Source: Halictus rubicundus | Lineage: Eukaryota; Arthropoda; Insecta; Hymenoptera; Halictidae | Assembly (NCBI RefSeq): GCF_050948215.1 | Contig: NW_027489028.1 | Location: 62,001 to 126,000, forward strand | DNA: 64,000 nt | Direction: 5' to 3' | Shown: positions 28,501 through 43,505 of the stretch, one piece after another | Position numbering within the stretch: position 1 is the stretch's first letter | How the letters are laid out: each line of letters opens with the position of its first letter | Program-made: the position numbers and the translations under genes | The notes under the pieces: model-generated | Told to the model about the DNA's origin: nothing | Seen by the model: the letters and a program-made list of their open reading frames with translations, nothing else | Databases searched by the model: none

Positions 28501-30640
28501 TATCCTCTATCCAATCCTATCCTCAATACTATCCTATCCTCTATCCTATCCTATCCTCTATCCTATCCTATCCTCTATCCTATCCTATCCTCTATCCTAT
28601 CCTATCCTCAATCCTATCCTATCCTCTATCCTATCCTATCCTCTATCCTATCCTATCCTCTAACCTATCCTACCCTCTATCCAATCCTATCCTCTATCCT
28701 ATCCTATCCTCTATCCTATCCTATGCTCTATCCTATCCTATCCTCTATCCTATCCTATCCTCTATCCTATCCTATCCTATCCTCTATCCTATCCTATCCT
28801 ATCCTATCCTCTATCCTATCCTCTATATTATCCTATACTCTATCCTACCCTATCCTCTACCCTATCCTATCCTCTATCCTATCCTATCCTCTATCCTATC
28901 CTCTATCCCATCCTATACTCAATCCTATCCAATTCTGTATTATATCCTATCCTCTTTCCTATCCTCTATCATATCATATCCTCTATACTATGCTATCCTC
29001 TACCCCATAATATCCTCTATCCTATCCTCTTCTCTATCCTATCCTATACCCTATCCTATGCTATCCTGTGTCCTATCCAAATTCTACCCTACCCTCTATC
29101 CTATCCTAACCTCTATCCTATCCTATCCTATCCTATCCTGTATCCTATCCAATCCCCTATCCTCTTTCCTATACTCTATCATATCGTATCCTCTATCCTA
29201 TCCTATCCTCTATCCTATCCTATCCTCTATCCTATCCTCTATCCTATCCTCTATCCTATCCTCTATCCTATCCTCTATTCTATCCTATCCTCTATTCTAT
29301 CCTATCCTCTATCCTATCCTATCCTCTATCCTTTCCTATCCTCTATCCTATCCTATCCTCTATATTATCCTATCCTCTATCCTACCCTATCCTCTATCCT
29401 ATCCTATCCTCTATTCTATCCTCTATTCTAACCTATCCTCTATCCTATCCTATCCTCTATCCTATCCTATCCTCTATCCTATCCTATCCTCTATCCTATC
29501 CTATCCTCTATCCTTTCCTATCCTCTATCCTATCCTATCCTCTATATTATCCTATCCTCTATCCTACCCTATCCTCTACCCTATCCTATCCTCTATCCTA
29601 TCCTATCCTCTATCCTATCCCCTATCCCATCCTATCCTCAATACTATCCTATCCTCTATCCTATCCTATCCTCTATCCTATCCTATCCTCTATCCTATCC
29701 TATCCTCTATCCTATCCTATCCTCTATCCTATCCTATCCTCTATCCTATCCTATCCTCTATCCTCTCCTATCCTCTATCCTATCCTATCCTCTATCCTAT
29801 CCTATCCTCTAACCTATCCTACCCTCTATCCAATCCTATCCTCTATCCTATCCTATCCTCTATCCTATCCTATGCTCTATCCTATCCTATCCTCTATCCT
29901 ATCCTATCCTCTATCCTATCCTATCCTATCCTCTATCCTATCATATCCTCTATCCTATCCTATCCTATCCTTTATCCTATCCTATCCTATCCTATCCTCT
30001 ATCCTATCCAATCCCCTATCCTCTTTCCTATACTCTATCATATCGTATCCTCTATCCTATCCTATCCTCTATCCTATCCTACCCTCTACCCTATCCTATC
30101 CTCTATCCTATCCTCTATCCTATCCTATCCTCTATCCTATCCTATCCTCTATATTATCCTATCCTCTATCCTACCCTATCCTCTACCCTATCCTATCCTC
30201 TATCCTATCCTATCCTCTATCCTATCCTATATCCCATCCTATACTCAATCCTATCCAATTCTGTATTATATCCTATTCTCTTTCCTATCCTCTATCATAT
30301 CATATCCTCTATACTATGCTATCCTCTACCCCATAATATCCTCTATCCTATCCCCTTCTCTATCCTATCCTATACCCTATCCTATGCTATCCTGTGTCCT
30401 ATCCAAATTCTACCCTACCCTCTATCCTATCCTAGCCTCTATCCTATCCTATCCTCTATCCTATCATAACCTCTATACTATGCTATCCTCTACCCCATAA
30501 TATCCTCTATCCTATCCTCTTCTCTATCCTATCCTATACCCTATCCTATGCTTTCCTGTGTCCTATCGAAATTCTACCCTACCCTCTATCCTATTTTATC
30601 CTCTATCCTATCCTATCCTCTATCCTATCCTATCCTCTAT
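25571..30640. repeat. Recent segmental duplication, copy 1 (offset 8,579 bp)
   Basis: Matches 34150-40236. Markers stay at exactly 8,579 bp from 25571/34150 through 29870/38449. After that the partner has two extra 517-bp tandem copies and the offset is exactly 8,579+1,034=9,613 (29872/39485), then 9,596 after loss of one 17-mer (30394/39990, 30558/40154). I noticed only a few substitutions: 28205 A versus 36784 T, 29130 G versus C, a change near 28607/37186, and TATCC versus TATCG near 25825/34404. The two copies are thus almost identical. Confidence 0.85.
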
Positions 30641-32063
30641 CCTATCCTATCCTCTATCCTATCCTATCCTCTATCCTATCCTATCCTCTATCCTATCCTA
30701 TCCTCTATCCTATCCTATCCTCTATCCTATCCTATCCTCTATCCTATCCTTGCCTCTACCCTATCCTATCCTCTATCCTATCCTCTATCCTATCCTATCC
30801 TCTATCCTATCCTATCATCTATCCTATCCTATCCTCTATCCTATCCTATCCTCTATCCTATCCTATCCTCTATCCCATCCAATACCCTATCCTATCCTCT
30901 ATCCCATTCTATACTCAATCCTATCCTATTCTGTATTATATCCTATGCTCTTTCCTATCCTCTATCATATCATATCCTCTATACTATGCTATCCTCTACC
31001 CCATAATATCCTCTATCCTATCCTCTTCTCTATCCTATCCTATACCCTATCCTATGCTATCCTGTGTCCTATCCAAATTCTACCCTACCCTCTATCCTAT
31101 CCTATCCTCTATCCTACCCTATCCTCTACCCTATCCTATCCTCTATCCTATCCTATCCTCTATCCTATCCTCTATCCCATCCTATACTCAATCCTATCCT
31201 ATTCTGTATTATATCCTATCCTCTTTCCTATCCTCTACCCTATCCTATCCTCTATCCTAACCTATCCTCTATCCTATCCTCTATCCCATCCTATTCTCAA
31301 TCCTATCCAATTCTGTATTATATCCTATTCTCTTTCCTATCCTCTATCATATCATATCCTCTATACTATGCTACCCTCTACCCCATAATATCCTCTATCC
31401 TATCCTCTTCTCTATCCTATCCTATACCCTATCCTATGCTATCCTGTGTCCTATCCAAATTCTACCCTACCCTCTATCCTATCCTAACCTCTATCCTATC
31501 CTATCCTATCCTATCCTCTATCCTATCCAATCCCCTATCCTCTTTCCTATACTCTATCATATCGTATCCTCTATCCTATCCTATCCTCTATCCTATCCTA
31601 TCCTCTATCCTATCCTCTATCCTATCCTCTATCCTATCCTCTATCCTATCCTCTATTCTATCCTATCCTCTATTCTATCCTATCCTCTATCCTATCCTAT
31701 CCTCTATCCTTTCCTATCCTCTATCCTATCCTATCCTCTATCCTATCCTACCCTCTACCCTATCCTATCCTCTATCCTATCCTCTATCCTATCCTATCCT
31801 CTATCCTATCCTATCCTCTATATTATCCTATCCTCTATCCTACCCTATCCTCTACCCTATCCTATCCTCCTATCCTATCCTATCCTCTATCCTATCCTCT
31901 ATCCCATCCTATTCTCAATCCTATCCAATTCTGTATTATATCCTATTCTCTTTCCTATCCTCTATCATATCATATCCTCTATACTATGCTATCCTCTACC
32001 CCATAATATCCTCTATCCTATCCTCTTCTCTATCCTATCCTATACCCTATCCTATGCTATCCT

Positions 32064-33780
32064 GTGTCCTATCCAAATTCTACCCTACCCTCTATCCTAT
32101 CCTATCCTCTATCCTATCCTATCCTCTATCCTATCATATCCTCTATACTATGCTATCCTCTACCCCATAATATCCTCTATCCTATCCTCTTCTCTATCCT
32201 ATCCTATACCCTATCCTATGCTTTCCTGTGTCCTATCCAAATTCTACCCTACCCTCTATCCTATTTTATCCTCTATCCTATCCTATCCTCTATCCTATCC
32301 TATCCTCTATCCTATCCTATCCTCTATCCTATCCTATCCTCTATCCTATCCTTATCCTCTATCCTATCCTATCCTCTATCCTATCCTTGCCTCTACCCTA
32401 TCCTATCCTCTATCCTATCCTCTATCCTGTCCTATCATCTATCCTATCCTATCCTCTATCCTATCCTATCCTCTATCCTATCCTATCCTCTATCCCATCC
32501 AATACCCTATCCTATCCTCTATCCCATTCTATACTCAATCCTATCCTATTCTGTATTATATCCTATGCTCTTTCCTATCCTCTATCATATCATATACTCT
32601 ATACTATGCTATCCTCTACCCCATAATATCCTCTATCCTATCCTCTTCTCTATCCTATCCTATACCCTATCCTATGGTATCCTGTGTCCTATCCAAATTC
32701 TACCCTACCCTCTATCCTATCCTAACCTCTATCCTATCCTATCCTCTATCCTATCCAATCCCCTATCCTCTTTCCTATACTCTATCATATCGTATCCTCT
32801 ATCCTATCCTATCCTCTATCCTATCCTCTATCCTATCCTCTATCCTATCCTCTATTCTATCCTATCCTCTATTCTATCCTATCCTCTATCCTATCCTATC
32901 CTCTATCCTTTCCTATCCTCTATCCTATCCTATCCTCTATATTATCCTATCCTCTATCCTACCCTATCCTCTATCCTATCCTATCCTCTATTCTATCCTC
33001 TATTCTAACCTATCCTCTATCCTATCCTATCCTCTATCCTATCCTATCCTCTATCCTATCCTATTCTCTATCCTATCCTATCCTCTATCCTATCCTATCC
33101 TCTATCCTATCCTATCCTCTATCCTATCCTATCCACTATCCTATCCTATCCTATCCTCTATCCTATCCTATCCTCTGTCCTATCCTATCCTATCCTTTAT
33201 CCTATCCTATCCTATCCTATCCTCTATCCTATCCAATCCCCTATCCTCTTTCCTATACTCTATCATATCGTATCCTCTATCCTATCCTATCCTCTATCCT
33301 ATCCTACCCCCTACCCTATCCTATCCTCTATCCTATCCTCTATCCTATACTATCCTCTATCCTATCCTATCCTCTATATTATCCTATCCTCTATCCTACC
33401 CTATCCTCTACCCTATCCTATCCTCTATCCTATCCTATCCTCTATCCTATCCTCTATCCCATCCTATACTCAATCCTATCCAATTCTGTATTATATCCTA
33501 TTCTCTTTCCTATCCTCTATCATATCATATCCTCTATACTATGCTATCCTCTACCCCATAATATCCTCTATCCTATCCTCTTCTCTATCCTATCCTATAC
33601 CCTATCCTATGCTATCCTGTGTCCTATCCAAATTCTACCCTACCCTCTATCCTATCCTATCCTCTATCCTATCCTATCCTCTATCCTATCATATCCTCTA
33701 TACTATGCTATCCTCTACCCCATAATATCCTCTATCCTATCCTCTTCTCTATCCTATCCTATACCCTATCCTATGCTTTC
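32064..33780. repeat. Domain B segment, copy 3 of a dispersed set
   Basis: Paralogue of 22219-23965 (offset 9,845 then 9,816 bp). It contains the 164-bp GTG island doublet twice (32064/32228 and 33619/33783) and the GGTATCC variant island near 32686. Confidence 0.75.
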
Positions 33781-34149
33781 CTGTGTCCTATCCAAATTCT
33801 ACCCTACCCTCTATCCTATTTTATCCTCTATCCTATCCTATCCTCTATCCTATCCTATCCTCTATCCTATCCTATTCCCTATCCTATACTCTGTCCTATG
33901 CTATCCTGCATCCTATCCAAATTATACCCTACCCTCTATCCTATCTTATCCTCTATCCTATCCTATCGTCTATCCTATCCTCTATCCTATCCTATCCTCT
34001 ATCCTACCCTATCCTCTATCCTATCCTACCCTCTATCCTATCCTATCCTCTATCCTATCCTATCCTCTATCCTATCCTCTCCTCTATCCTATCCTATCCT
34101 CAATACTATCCTATCCTCTATCCTATCCTATCCTCTATCCTATCCTATC

Positions 34150-37100
34150 CTCTAACCTATCCTACCCTCTATCCAATCCTATCCTCTATCCTATCCTATC
34201 CTCTATCCTATCCTATGCTCTATCCTATCATATCCTCTATCCTATCCTATCCTCTATCTTATCCTATCCTATCCTCTATCCTATCCTATCCTATCCTATC
34301 CTCTATCCTATCCAATCCCCTATCCTCTTTCCTATACTCTATCATATCGTATCCTCTATCCTATCCTATCCTCTATCCTATCCTAGCCTCTACCCTATCC
34401 TATCGTCTATCCTATCCTCTATCCTATCCTATCCTCTATCCTATCCTATCCTCTATATTATCCTATCCTCTATCCTACCCTATCCTCTACCCTATCCTAT
34501 TCTCTATCCTATCCTATCCTCTATCCTATCCTCTATCCCATCCTATACTCAATCCTATCCAATTCTGTATTATATCCTATCCTCTTTCCTATCCTCTATC
34601 ATATCATATCCTCTATACTATGCTATCCTCTACCCCATAATATCCTCTATCCTATCCTATTCTCTATCCTATCCTATACTCTATCCTATGCTATGCTGTG
34701 TCCTATCCAAATTCAACCCAACCCTCTATCCTATCCTATCCTCTATCCTATGCTATCCTCTATCCTATCCTATCCTCTATCCTCTATCCTATCCTATCCT
34801 ATCCTATCCTCTATCCTATCCAGTCCCCTATCCTCTTTCCTAAACTCTATCATATCGTATCCTCTATCCTATCCTATCCTCTATCCTATCCTATCCTCTA
34901 TCCTATCCTATCCTCTATCCTATCCTCTCCTCTATCCTATCCTATCCTCTATCCTATCCTATCATCTATCCTATCCTATCCTCTATCCTATCCTATCCTC
35001 TATCCTATCCTATCCTCTATCCTATCCTATCCTCTATCCTATCCTATCCTCTATCCTATCCAATACCCTAGCCTATCCTATATCCCATTCTATACTCAAT
35101 CCTATCCTATTCTGTATTATATCCTATCCTCTTTCCTATCCTCTATCATATCATATCCTCTATACTATGCTATCTTTCTGCCCCATAATATCCTCTGTCC
35201 TATCATCTTCTCTATCTTATCCTATACCCTATCCTATGCTATCCTGTGTCCTATCCAAATTCTACCCTACCCTCTATCCTATCCTATCCTCTATCCTATC
35301 CTATCCTCTATCCTATCCTATCCTCTATCCTATCCTATCCTCTATCCTATCCTATCCTCTACCCTATCCTATCCTCTATCCTATCCTATCCTCTATCCTA
35401 TCCTATCCTCTATCCTATCCTATCCTATATCCTATCCTCTATCCTATCCTATCCTCTATCCTATCCTATCCTCTATCCTATCCTCTCCTCTATCCTATCC
35501 TCTATCCTATCCTATCCTCTATCCTATCCTATCCTCGATCCTATCCTATCCTCTATCCTATCCTCTATCCTATCATCTATTCTATCCTATCCTCTATCCT
35601 ATCCTATCCTCTAACCTATCCTATCCTCTATCCTTTCCTATCCTCTATCCTATCCTATCCTCTATATTATCCTATCCTCTATCCTACCCTATCCTCTATC
35701 CTATCCTATCCTCTATCCTATCCTATTCTCTATCCTATCCTCTATCCCATCCTATACTCAATCCTATCCTATTCTGTATTTTATCCTATCCTCTTTCCTA
35801 TCCTCTATCCTATCCTATCCTCTATCCTATCCTATCCTCTATCCTATCGTATCCTCTATCCTATCCTATCCTCTATCCTATCCTATCCTCTATCCTATCC
35901 TATCCTCTATCCTATCCTATCCTCTATCCTATCCTATCCTCTATCCTATCCTATCCTCTATCCTATCCTATCCTCTATCCTATCCTATCCTCTATCCTAT
36001 CCTATCCTCTATCCTATCCTATCCTCTATCCTATCCTATCCTCTATCCTATCCTCCATCCCATTCTATACTCAATACTATCCTATCCTGTATTATATCCT
36101 AACTTCTTTCCTATCCTCTATCATATCATATCCTCTATCCTATCCTATCCTCTACCCCATAATATCCTCTATCCTATCCTATTCTCTATCCTATCCTATA
36201 CTCTATCCTATGCTATCCTGTGTCCTATCCAAATTCTACCCAACCCTCTATCCTATCCTATCCTCTATCCTATGCTATCCTGTGTCCTATCCAAATTCTA
36301 CCCAACCCTCTATCCTATCCTATCCTCTATCCTATCCTATCCTCTATCCTATCCTATCCTCTATCCTATCCTACCCTCTACCCTATCCTATCCTCTATCC
36401 TATCCTATCCTCTATCCTATCCTATCCTCTATCCTATCCTCTCCTCTATCCTATCCTATCCTCTATCCTATCCAATCCCCTATCCTCTTTCCTAAACTCT
36501 ATCATATCGTATCCTCTATCCTATAATATCCTCTATCCTATCCTGTCCTCTATCCTATCCTATCCTCTCCTCTATCCTATCCTATCCTCTGTCCTATCCT
36601 ATCCTCTAACCTATCCTACCCTCTATCCAATCCTATCCTCTATCCTATCCTATCCTCTATCCTATCCTATCCTCTATCCTATCCTATCCTCTATCCTATC
36701 CTCTATCCTATCCTCTATCCTATCCTCTATTCTATCCTATCCTCTATTCTATCCTATCCTCTATCCTATCCTATCCTCTATCCTTTCCTATCCTCTATCC
36801 TATCCTATCCTCTATATTATCCTATCCTCTATCCTACCCTATCCTCTATCCTATCCTATCCTCTATTCTATCCTCTATTCTAACCTATCCTCTATCCTAT
36901 CCTATCCTCTATCCTATCCTATCCTCTATCCTATCCTATCCTCTATCCTATCCTATCCTCTGTCCTTTCCTATCCTCTATCCTATCCTATCCTCTATATT
37001 ATCCTATCCTCTATCCTACCCTATCCTCTACCCTATCCTATCCTCTATCCTATCCTATCCTCTATCCTATCCTCTATCCTATCCTCTATCCAATCCTATC

Positions 37101-40100
37101 CTCAATACTATCCTATCCTCTATCCTATCCTATCCTCTATCCTATCCTATCCTCTATCCTATCCTATCCTCTATCCTATCCTATTATCAATCCTATCCTA
37201 TCCTCTATCCTATCCTATCCTCTATCCTATCCTATCCTCTAACCTATCCTACCCTCTATCCAATCCTATCCTCTATCCTATCCTATCCTCTATCCTATCC
37301 TATGCTCTATCCTATCCTATCCTCTATCCTATCCTATCCTCTATCCTATCCTATCCTATCCTCTATCCTATCCTATCCTATCCTATCCTCTATCCTATCC
37401 TCTATATTATCCTATACTCTATCCTACCCTATCCTCTACCCTATCCTATCCTCTATCCTATCCTATCCTCTATCCTATCCTCTATCCCATCCTATACTCA
37501 ATCCTATCCAATTCTGTATTATATCCTATCCTCTTTCCTATCCTCTATCATATCATATCCTCTATACTATGCTATCCTCTACCCCATAATATCCTCTATC
37601 CTATCCTCTTCTCTATCCTATCCTATACCCTATCCTATGCTATCCTGTGTCCTATCCAAATTCTACCCTACCCTCTATCCTATCCTAACCTCTATCCTAT
37701 CCTATCCTATCCTATCCTCTATCCTATCCAATCCCCTATCCTCTTTCCTATACTCTATCATATCGTATCCTCTATCCTATCCTATCCTCTATCCTATCCT
37801 ATCCTCTATCCTATCCTCTATCCTATCCTCTATCCTATCCTCTATCCTATCCTCTATTCTATCCTATCCTCTATTCTATCCTATCCTCTATCCTATCCTA
37901 TCCTCTATCCTTTCCTATCCTCTATCCTATCCTATCCTCTATATTATCCTATCCTCTATCCTACCCTATCCTCTATCCTATCCTATCCTCTATTCTATCC
38001 TCTATTCTAACCTATCCTCTATCCTATCCTATCCTCTATCCTATCCTATCCTCTATCCTATCCTATCCTCTATCCTATCCTATCCTCTATCCTTTCCTAT
38101 CCTCTATCCTATCCTATCCTCTATATTATCCTATCCTCTATCCTACCCTATCCTCTACCCTATCCTATCCTCTATCCTATCCTATCCTCTATCCTATCCC
38201 CTATCCCATCCTATCCTCAATACTATCCTATCCTCTATCCTATCCTATCCTCTATCCTATCCTATCCTCTATCCTATCCTATCCTCTATCCTATCCTATC
38301 CTCTATCCTATCCTATCCTCTATCCTATCCTATCCTCTATCCTATCCTATCCTCTATCCTATCCTATCCTCTATCCTATCCTATCCTCTAACCTATCCTA
38401 CCCTCTATCCAATCCTATCCTCTATCCTATCCTATCCTCTATCCTATCCTATCCTCTATATTATCCTATCCTCTATCCTACCCTATCCTCTATCCTATCC
38501 TATCCTCTATTCTATCCTCTATTCTAACCTATCCTCTATCCTATCCTATCCTCTATCCTATCCTATCCTCTATCCTATCCTATCCTCTATCCTATCCTAT
38601 CCTCTATCCTTTCCTATCCTCTATCCTATCCTATCCTCTATATTATCCTATCCTCTATCCTACCCTATCCTCTACCCTATCCTATCCTCTATCCTATCCT
38701 ATCCTCTATCCTATCCCCTATCCCATCCTATCCTCAATACTATCCTATCCTCTATCCTATCCTATCCTCTATCCTATCCTATCCTCTATCCTATCCTATC
38801 CTCTATCCTATCCTATCCTCTATCCTATCCTATCCTCTATCCTATCCTATCCTCTATCCTATCCTATCCTCTATCCTATCCTATCCTCTATCCTATCCTA
38901 TCCTCTAACCTATCCTACCCTCTATCCAATCCTATCCTCTATCCTATCCTATCCTCTATCCTATCCTATCCTCTATATTATCCTATCCTCTATCCTACCC
39001 TATCCTCTATCCTATCCTATCCTCTATTCTATCCTCTATTCTAACCTATCCTCTATCCTATCCTATCCTCTATCCTATCCTATCCTCTATCCTATCCTAT
39101 CCTCTATCCTATCCTATCCTCTATCCTTTCCTATCCTCTATCCTATCCTATCCTCTATATTATCCTATCCTCTATCCTACCCTATCCTCTACCCTATCCT
39201 ATCCTCTATCCTATCCTATCCTCTATCCTATCCCCTATCCCATCCTATCCTCAATACTATCCTATCCTCTATCCTATCCTATCCTCTATCCTATCCTATC
39301 CTCTATCCTATCCTATCCTCTATCCTATCCTATCCTCTATCCTATCCTATCCTCTATCCTATCCTATCCTCTATCCTATCCTATCCTCTATCCTATCCTA
39401 TCCTCTATCCTATCCTATCCTCTAACCTATCCTACCCTCTATCCAATCCTATCCTCTATCCTATCCTATCCTCTATCCTATCCTATGCTCTATCCTATCC
39501 TATCCTCTATCCTATCCTATCCTCTATCCTATCCTATCCTATCCTCTATCCTATCCTATCCTATCCTTTATCCTATCCTATCCTATCCTATCCTCTATCC
39601 TATCCAATCCCCTATCCTCTTTCCTATACTCTATCATATCGTATCCTCTATCCTATCCTATCCTCTATCCTATCCTACCCTCTACCCTATCCTATCCTCT
39701 ATCCTATCCTCTATCCTATCCTATCCTCTATCCTATCCTATCCTCTATATTATCCTATCCTCTATCCTACCCTATCCTCTACCCTATCCTATCCTCTATC
39801 CTATCCTATCCTCTATCCTATCCTCTATCCCATCCTATACTCAATCCTATCCAATTCTGTATTATATCCTATTCTCTTTCCTATCCTCTATCATATCATA
39901 TCCTCTATACTATGCTATCCTCTACCCCATAATATCCTCTATCCTATCCCCTTCTCTATCCTATCCTATACCCTATCCTATGCTATCCTGTGTCCTATCC
40001 AAATTCTACCCTACCCTCTATCCTATCCTAGCCTCTATCCTATCCTATCCTCTATCCTATCATAACCTCTATACTATGCTATCCTCTACCCCATAATATC

Positions 40101-40236
40101 CTCTATCCTATCCTCTTCTCTATCCTATCCTATACCCTATCCTATGCTTTCCTGTGTCCTATCGAAATTCTACCCTACCCTCTATCCTATTTTATCCTCT
40201 ATCCTATCCTATCCTCTATCCTATCCTATCCTCTAT
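34150..40236. repeat. Recent segmental duplication, copy 2, with internal 517-bp expansion
   Basis: Partner of 25571-30640. The longer length is explained by the internal 517-bp triplication at 37937-39487. Beyond about 40236 the match to the first copy jumps back to sequence like 28.48 kb, which starts a third partial copy. Confidence 0.85.
37937..39487. repeat. 517-bp tandem triplication
   Basis: Three independent marker types recur with exactly 517-bp spacing: CTCTATATTA at 37937, 38454, 38971; CCCCTATCCC at 38198, 38715, 39232; CTAACC followed by CTACCCTC at 38388, 38905, 39422. The unit equals 29 17-mers plus two 12-mers in length (29x17+2x12=517). The paralogous place in the first duplication copy (29358-29870) has a single unit, so two units were added after or during the 8.6-kb duplication. 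Confidence 0.9.
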
Positions 40237-43200
40237 CCTATCCTATCCTCTATCCTATCCTATCCTCTATCCTATCCTCTATCCTATCCTCTATCCAATC
40301 CTATCCTCAATACTATCCTATCCTCTATCCTATCCTATCCTCTATCCTATCCTATCCTCTATCCTATCCTATCCTCTATCCTATCCTATCCTCAATCCTA
40401 TCCTATCCTCTATCCTATCCTATCCTCTATCCTATCCTATCCTCTAACCTATCCTACCCTCTATCCAATCCTATCCTCTATCCTATCCTATCCTCTATCC
40501 TATCCTATGCTCTATCCTATCCTATCCTCTATCCTATCCTATCCTCTATCCTATCCTATCCTATCCTCTATCCTATCCTATCCTATCCTATCCTCTATCC
40601 TATCCTCTATATTATCCTATACTCTATCCTACCCTATCCTCTACCCTATCCTATCCTCTATCCTATCCTATCCTCTATCCTATCCTCTATCCCATCCTAT
40701 ACTCAATCCTATCCAATTCTGTATTATATCCTATCCTCTTTCCTATCCTCTATCATATCATATCCTCTATACTATGCTATCCTCTACCCCATAATATCCT
40801 CTATCCTATCCTCTTCTCTATCCTATCCTATACCCTATCCTATGCTATCCTGTGTCCTATCCAAATTCTACCCTACCCTCTATCCTATCCTAACCTCTAT
40901 CCTATCCTATCCTATCCTATCCTCTATCCTATCCAATCCCCTATCCTCTTTCCTATACTCTATCATATCGTATCCTCTATCCTATCCTATCCTCTATCCT
41001 ATCCTATCCTCTATCCTATCCTCTATCCTATCCTCTATCCTATCCTCTATCCTATCCTCTATTCTATCCTATCCTCTATTCTATCCTATCCTCTATCCTA
41101 TCCTATCCTCTATCCTTTCCTATCCTCTATCCTATCCTATCCTCTATATTATCCTATCCTCTATCCTACCCTATCCTCTATCCTATCCTATCCTCTATTC
41201 TATCCTCTATTCTAACCTATCCTCTATCCTATCCTATCCTCTATCCTATCCTATCCTCTATCCTATCCTATCCTCTATCCTTTCCTATCCTCTATCCTAT
41301 CCTATCCTCTATATTATCCTATCCTCTATCCTACCCTATCCTCTACCCTATCCTATCCTCTATCCTATCCTATCCTCTATCCTATCCCCTATCCCATCCT
41401 ATCCTCAATACTATCCTATCCTCTATCCTATCCTATCCACTATCCTATCCTATCCTCTATCCTATCCTATCCTCTATCCTATCCTATCCTCTATCCTATC
41501 CTATCCTCTATCCTATCCTATCCTCTATCCTATCCTATCCTCTATCCTATCCTATCCTCTATCCTATCCTATCCTCTAACCTATCCTACCCTCTATCCAA
41601 TCCTATCCTCTATCCTATCCTATCCTCTATCCTATCCTATGCTCTATCCTATCCTATCCTCTATCCTATCCTATCCTCTATCCTATCCTATCCTATCCTC
41701 TATCCTATCATATCCTCTATCCTATCCTATCCTATCCTTTATCCTATCCTATCCTATCCTATCCTCTATCCTATCCAATCCCCTATCCTCTTTCCTATAC
41801 TCTATCATATCGTATCCTCTATCCTATCCTATCCTCTATCCTATCCTACCCTCTACCCTATCCTATCCTCTATCCTATCCTCTATCCTATCCTATCCTCT
41901 ATCCTATCCTATCCTCTATATTATCCTATCCTCTATCCTACCCTATCCTCTACCCTATCCTATCCTCTATCCTATCCTATCCTCTATCCTATCCTCTATC
42001 CCATCCTATACTCAATCCTATCCAATTCTGTATTATATCCTATTCTCTTTCCTATCCTCTATCATATCATATCCTCTATACTATGCTATCCTCTACCCCA
42101 TAATATCCTCTATCCTATCCCCTTCTCTATCCTATCCTATACCCTATCCTATGCTATCCTGTGTCCTATCCAAATTCTACCCTACCCTCTATCCTATCCT
42201 AGCCTCTATCCTATCCTATCCTCTATCCTATCATAACCTCTATACTATGCTATCCTCTACCCCATAATATCCTCTATCCTATCCTCTTCTCTATCCTATC
42301 CTATACCCTATCCTATGCTTTCCTGTGTCCTATCGAAATTCTACCCTACCCTCTATCCTATTTTATCCTCTATCCTATCCTATCCTCTATCCTATCCTAT
42401 CCTCTATCCTATCCTATCCTCTATCCTATCCTATCCTCTATCCTATCCTATCCTCTATCCTATCCTATCCTCTATCCTATCCTATCCTCTATCCTATCCT
42501 ATCCTCTATCCTATCCTTGCCTCTACCCTATCCTATCCTCTATCCTATCCTCTATCCTATCCTATCCTCTATCCTATCCTATCATCTATCCTATCCTATC
42601 CTCTATCCTATCCTATCCTCTATCCTATCCTATCCTCTATCCCATCCAATACCCTATCCTATCCTCTATCCCATTCTATACTCAATCCTATCCTATTCTG
42701 TATTATATCCTATGCTCTTTCCTATCCTCTATCATATCATATCCTCTATACTATGCTATCCTCTACCCCATAATATCCTCTATCCTATCCTCTTCTCTAT
42801 CCTATCCTATACCCTATCCTATGCTATCCTGTGTCCTATCCAAATTCTACCCTACCCTCTATCCTATCCTATCCTCTATCCTACCCTATCCTCTACCCTA
42901 TCCTATCCTCTATCCTATCCTATCCTCTATCCTATCCTCTATCCCATCCTATACTCAATCCTATCCTATTCTGTATTATATCCTATCCTCTTTCCTATCC
43001 TCTACCCTATCCTATCCTCTATCCTATCCTATCCTCTATCCTATCCTCTATCCCATCCTATTCTCAATCCTATCCAATTCTGTATTATATCCTATTCTCT
43101 TTCCTATCCTCTATCATATCATATCCTCTATACTATGCTACCCTCTACCCCATAATATCCTCTATCCTATCCTCTTCTCTATCCTATCCTATACCCTATC

Positions 43201-43505
43201 CTATGCTATCCTGTGTCCTATCCAAATTCTACCCTACCCTCTATCCTATCCTAACCTCTATCCTATCCTATCCTATCCTATCCTCTATCCTATCCAATCC
43301 CCTATCCTCTTTCCTATACTCTATCATATCGTATCCTCTATCCTATCCTATCCTCTATCCTATCCTATCCTCTATCCTATCCTCTATCCTATCCTCTATC
43401 CTATCCTCTATCCTATCCTCTATTCTATCCTATCCTCTATTCTATCCTATCCTCTATCCTATCCTATCCTCTATCCTTTCCTATCCTCTATCCTATCCTA
43501 TCCTC
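40237..43505. repeat. Third partial copy of the duplicated segment
   Basis: Matches about 28480-31738. The offset is 11,784 bp at 29058/40842 and 11,767 bp (one 17-mer less) at 29514/41281, 29872/41639, 30394/42161, 30558/42325 and 31064/42831. The match breaks near 31740/43507, where one copy goes to CTACCCTCTACCC and the other to CTATATTATCC. The result is a tandem series with copies at 28.5, 37.1 and 40.3 kb. Confidence 0.82.
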
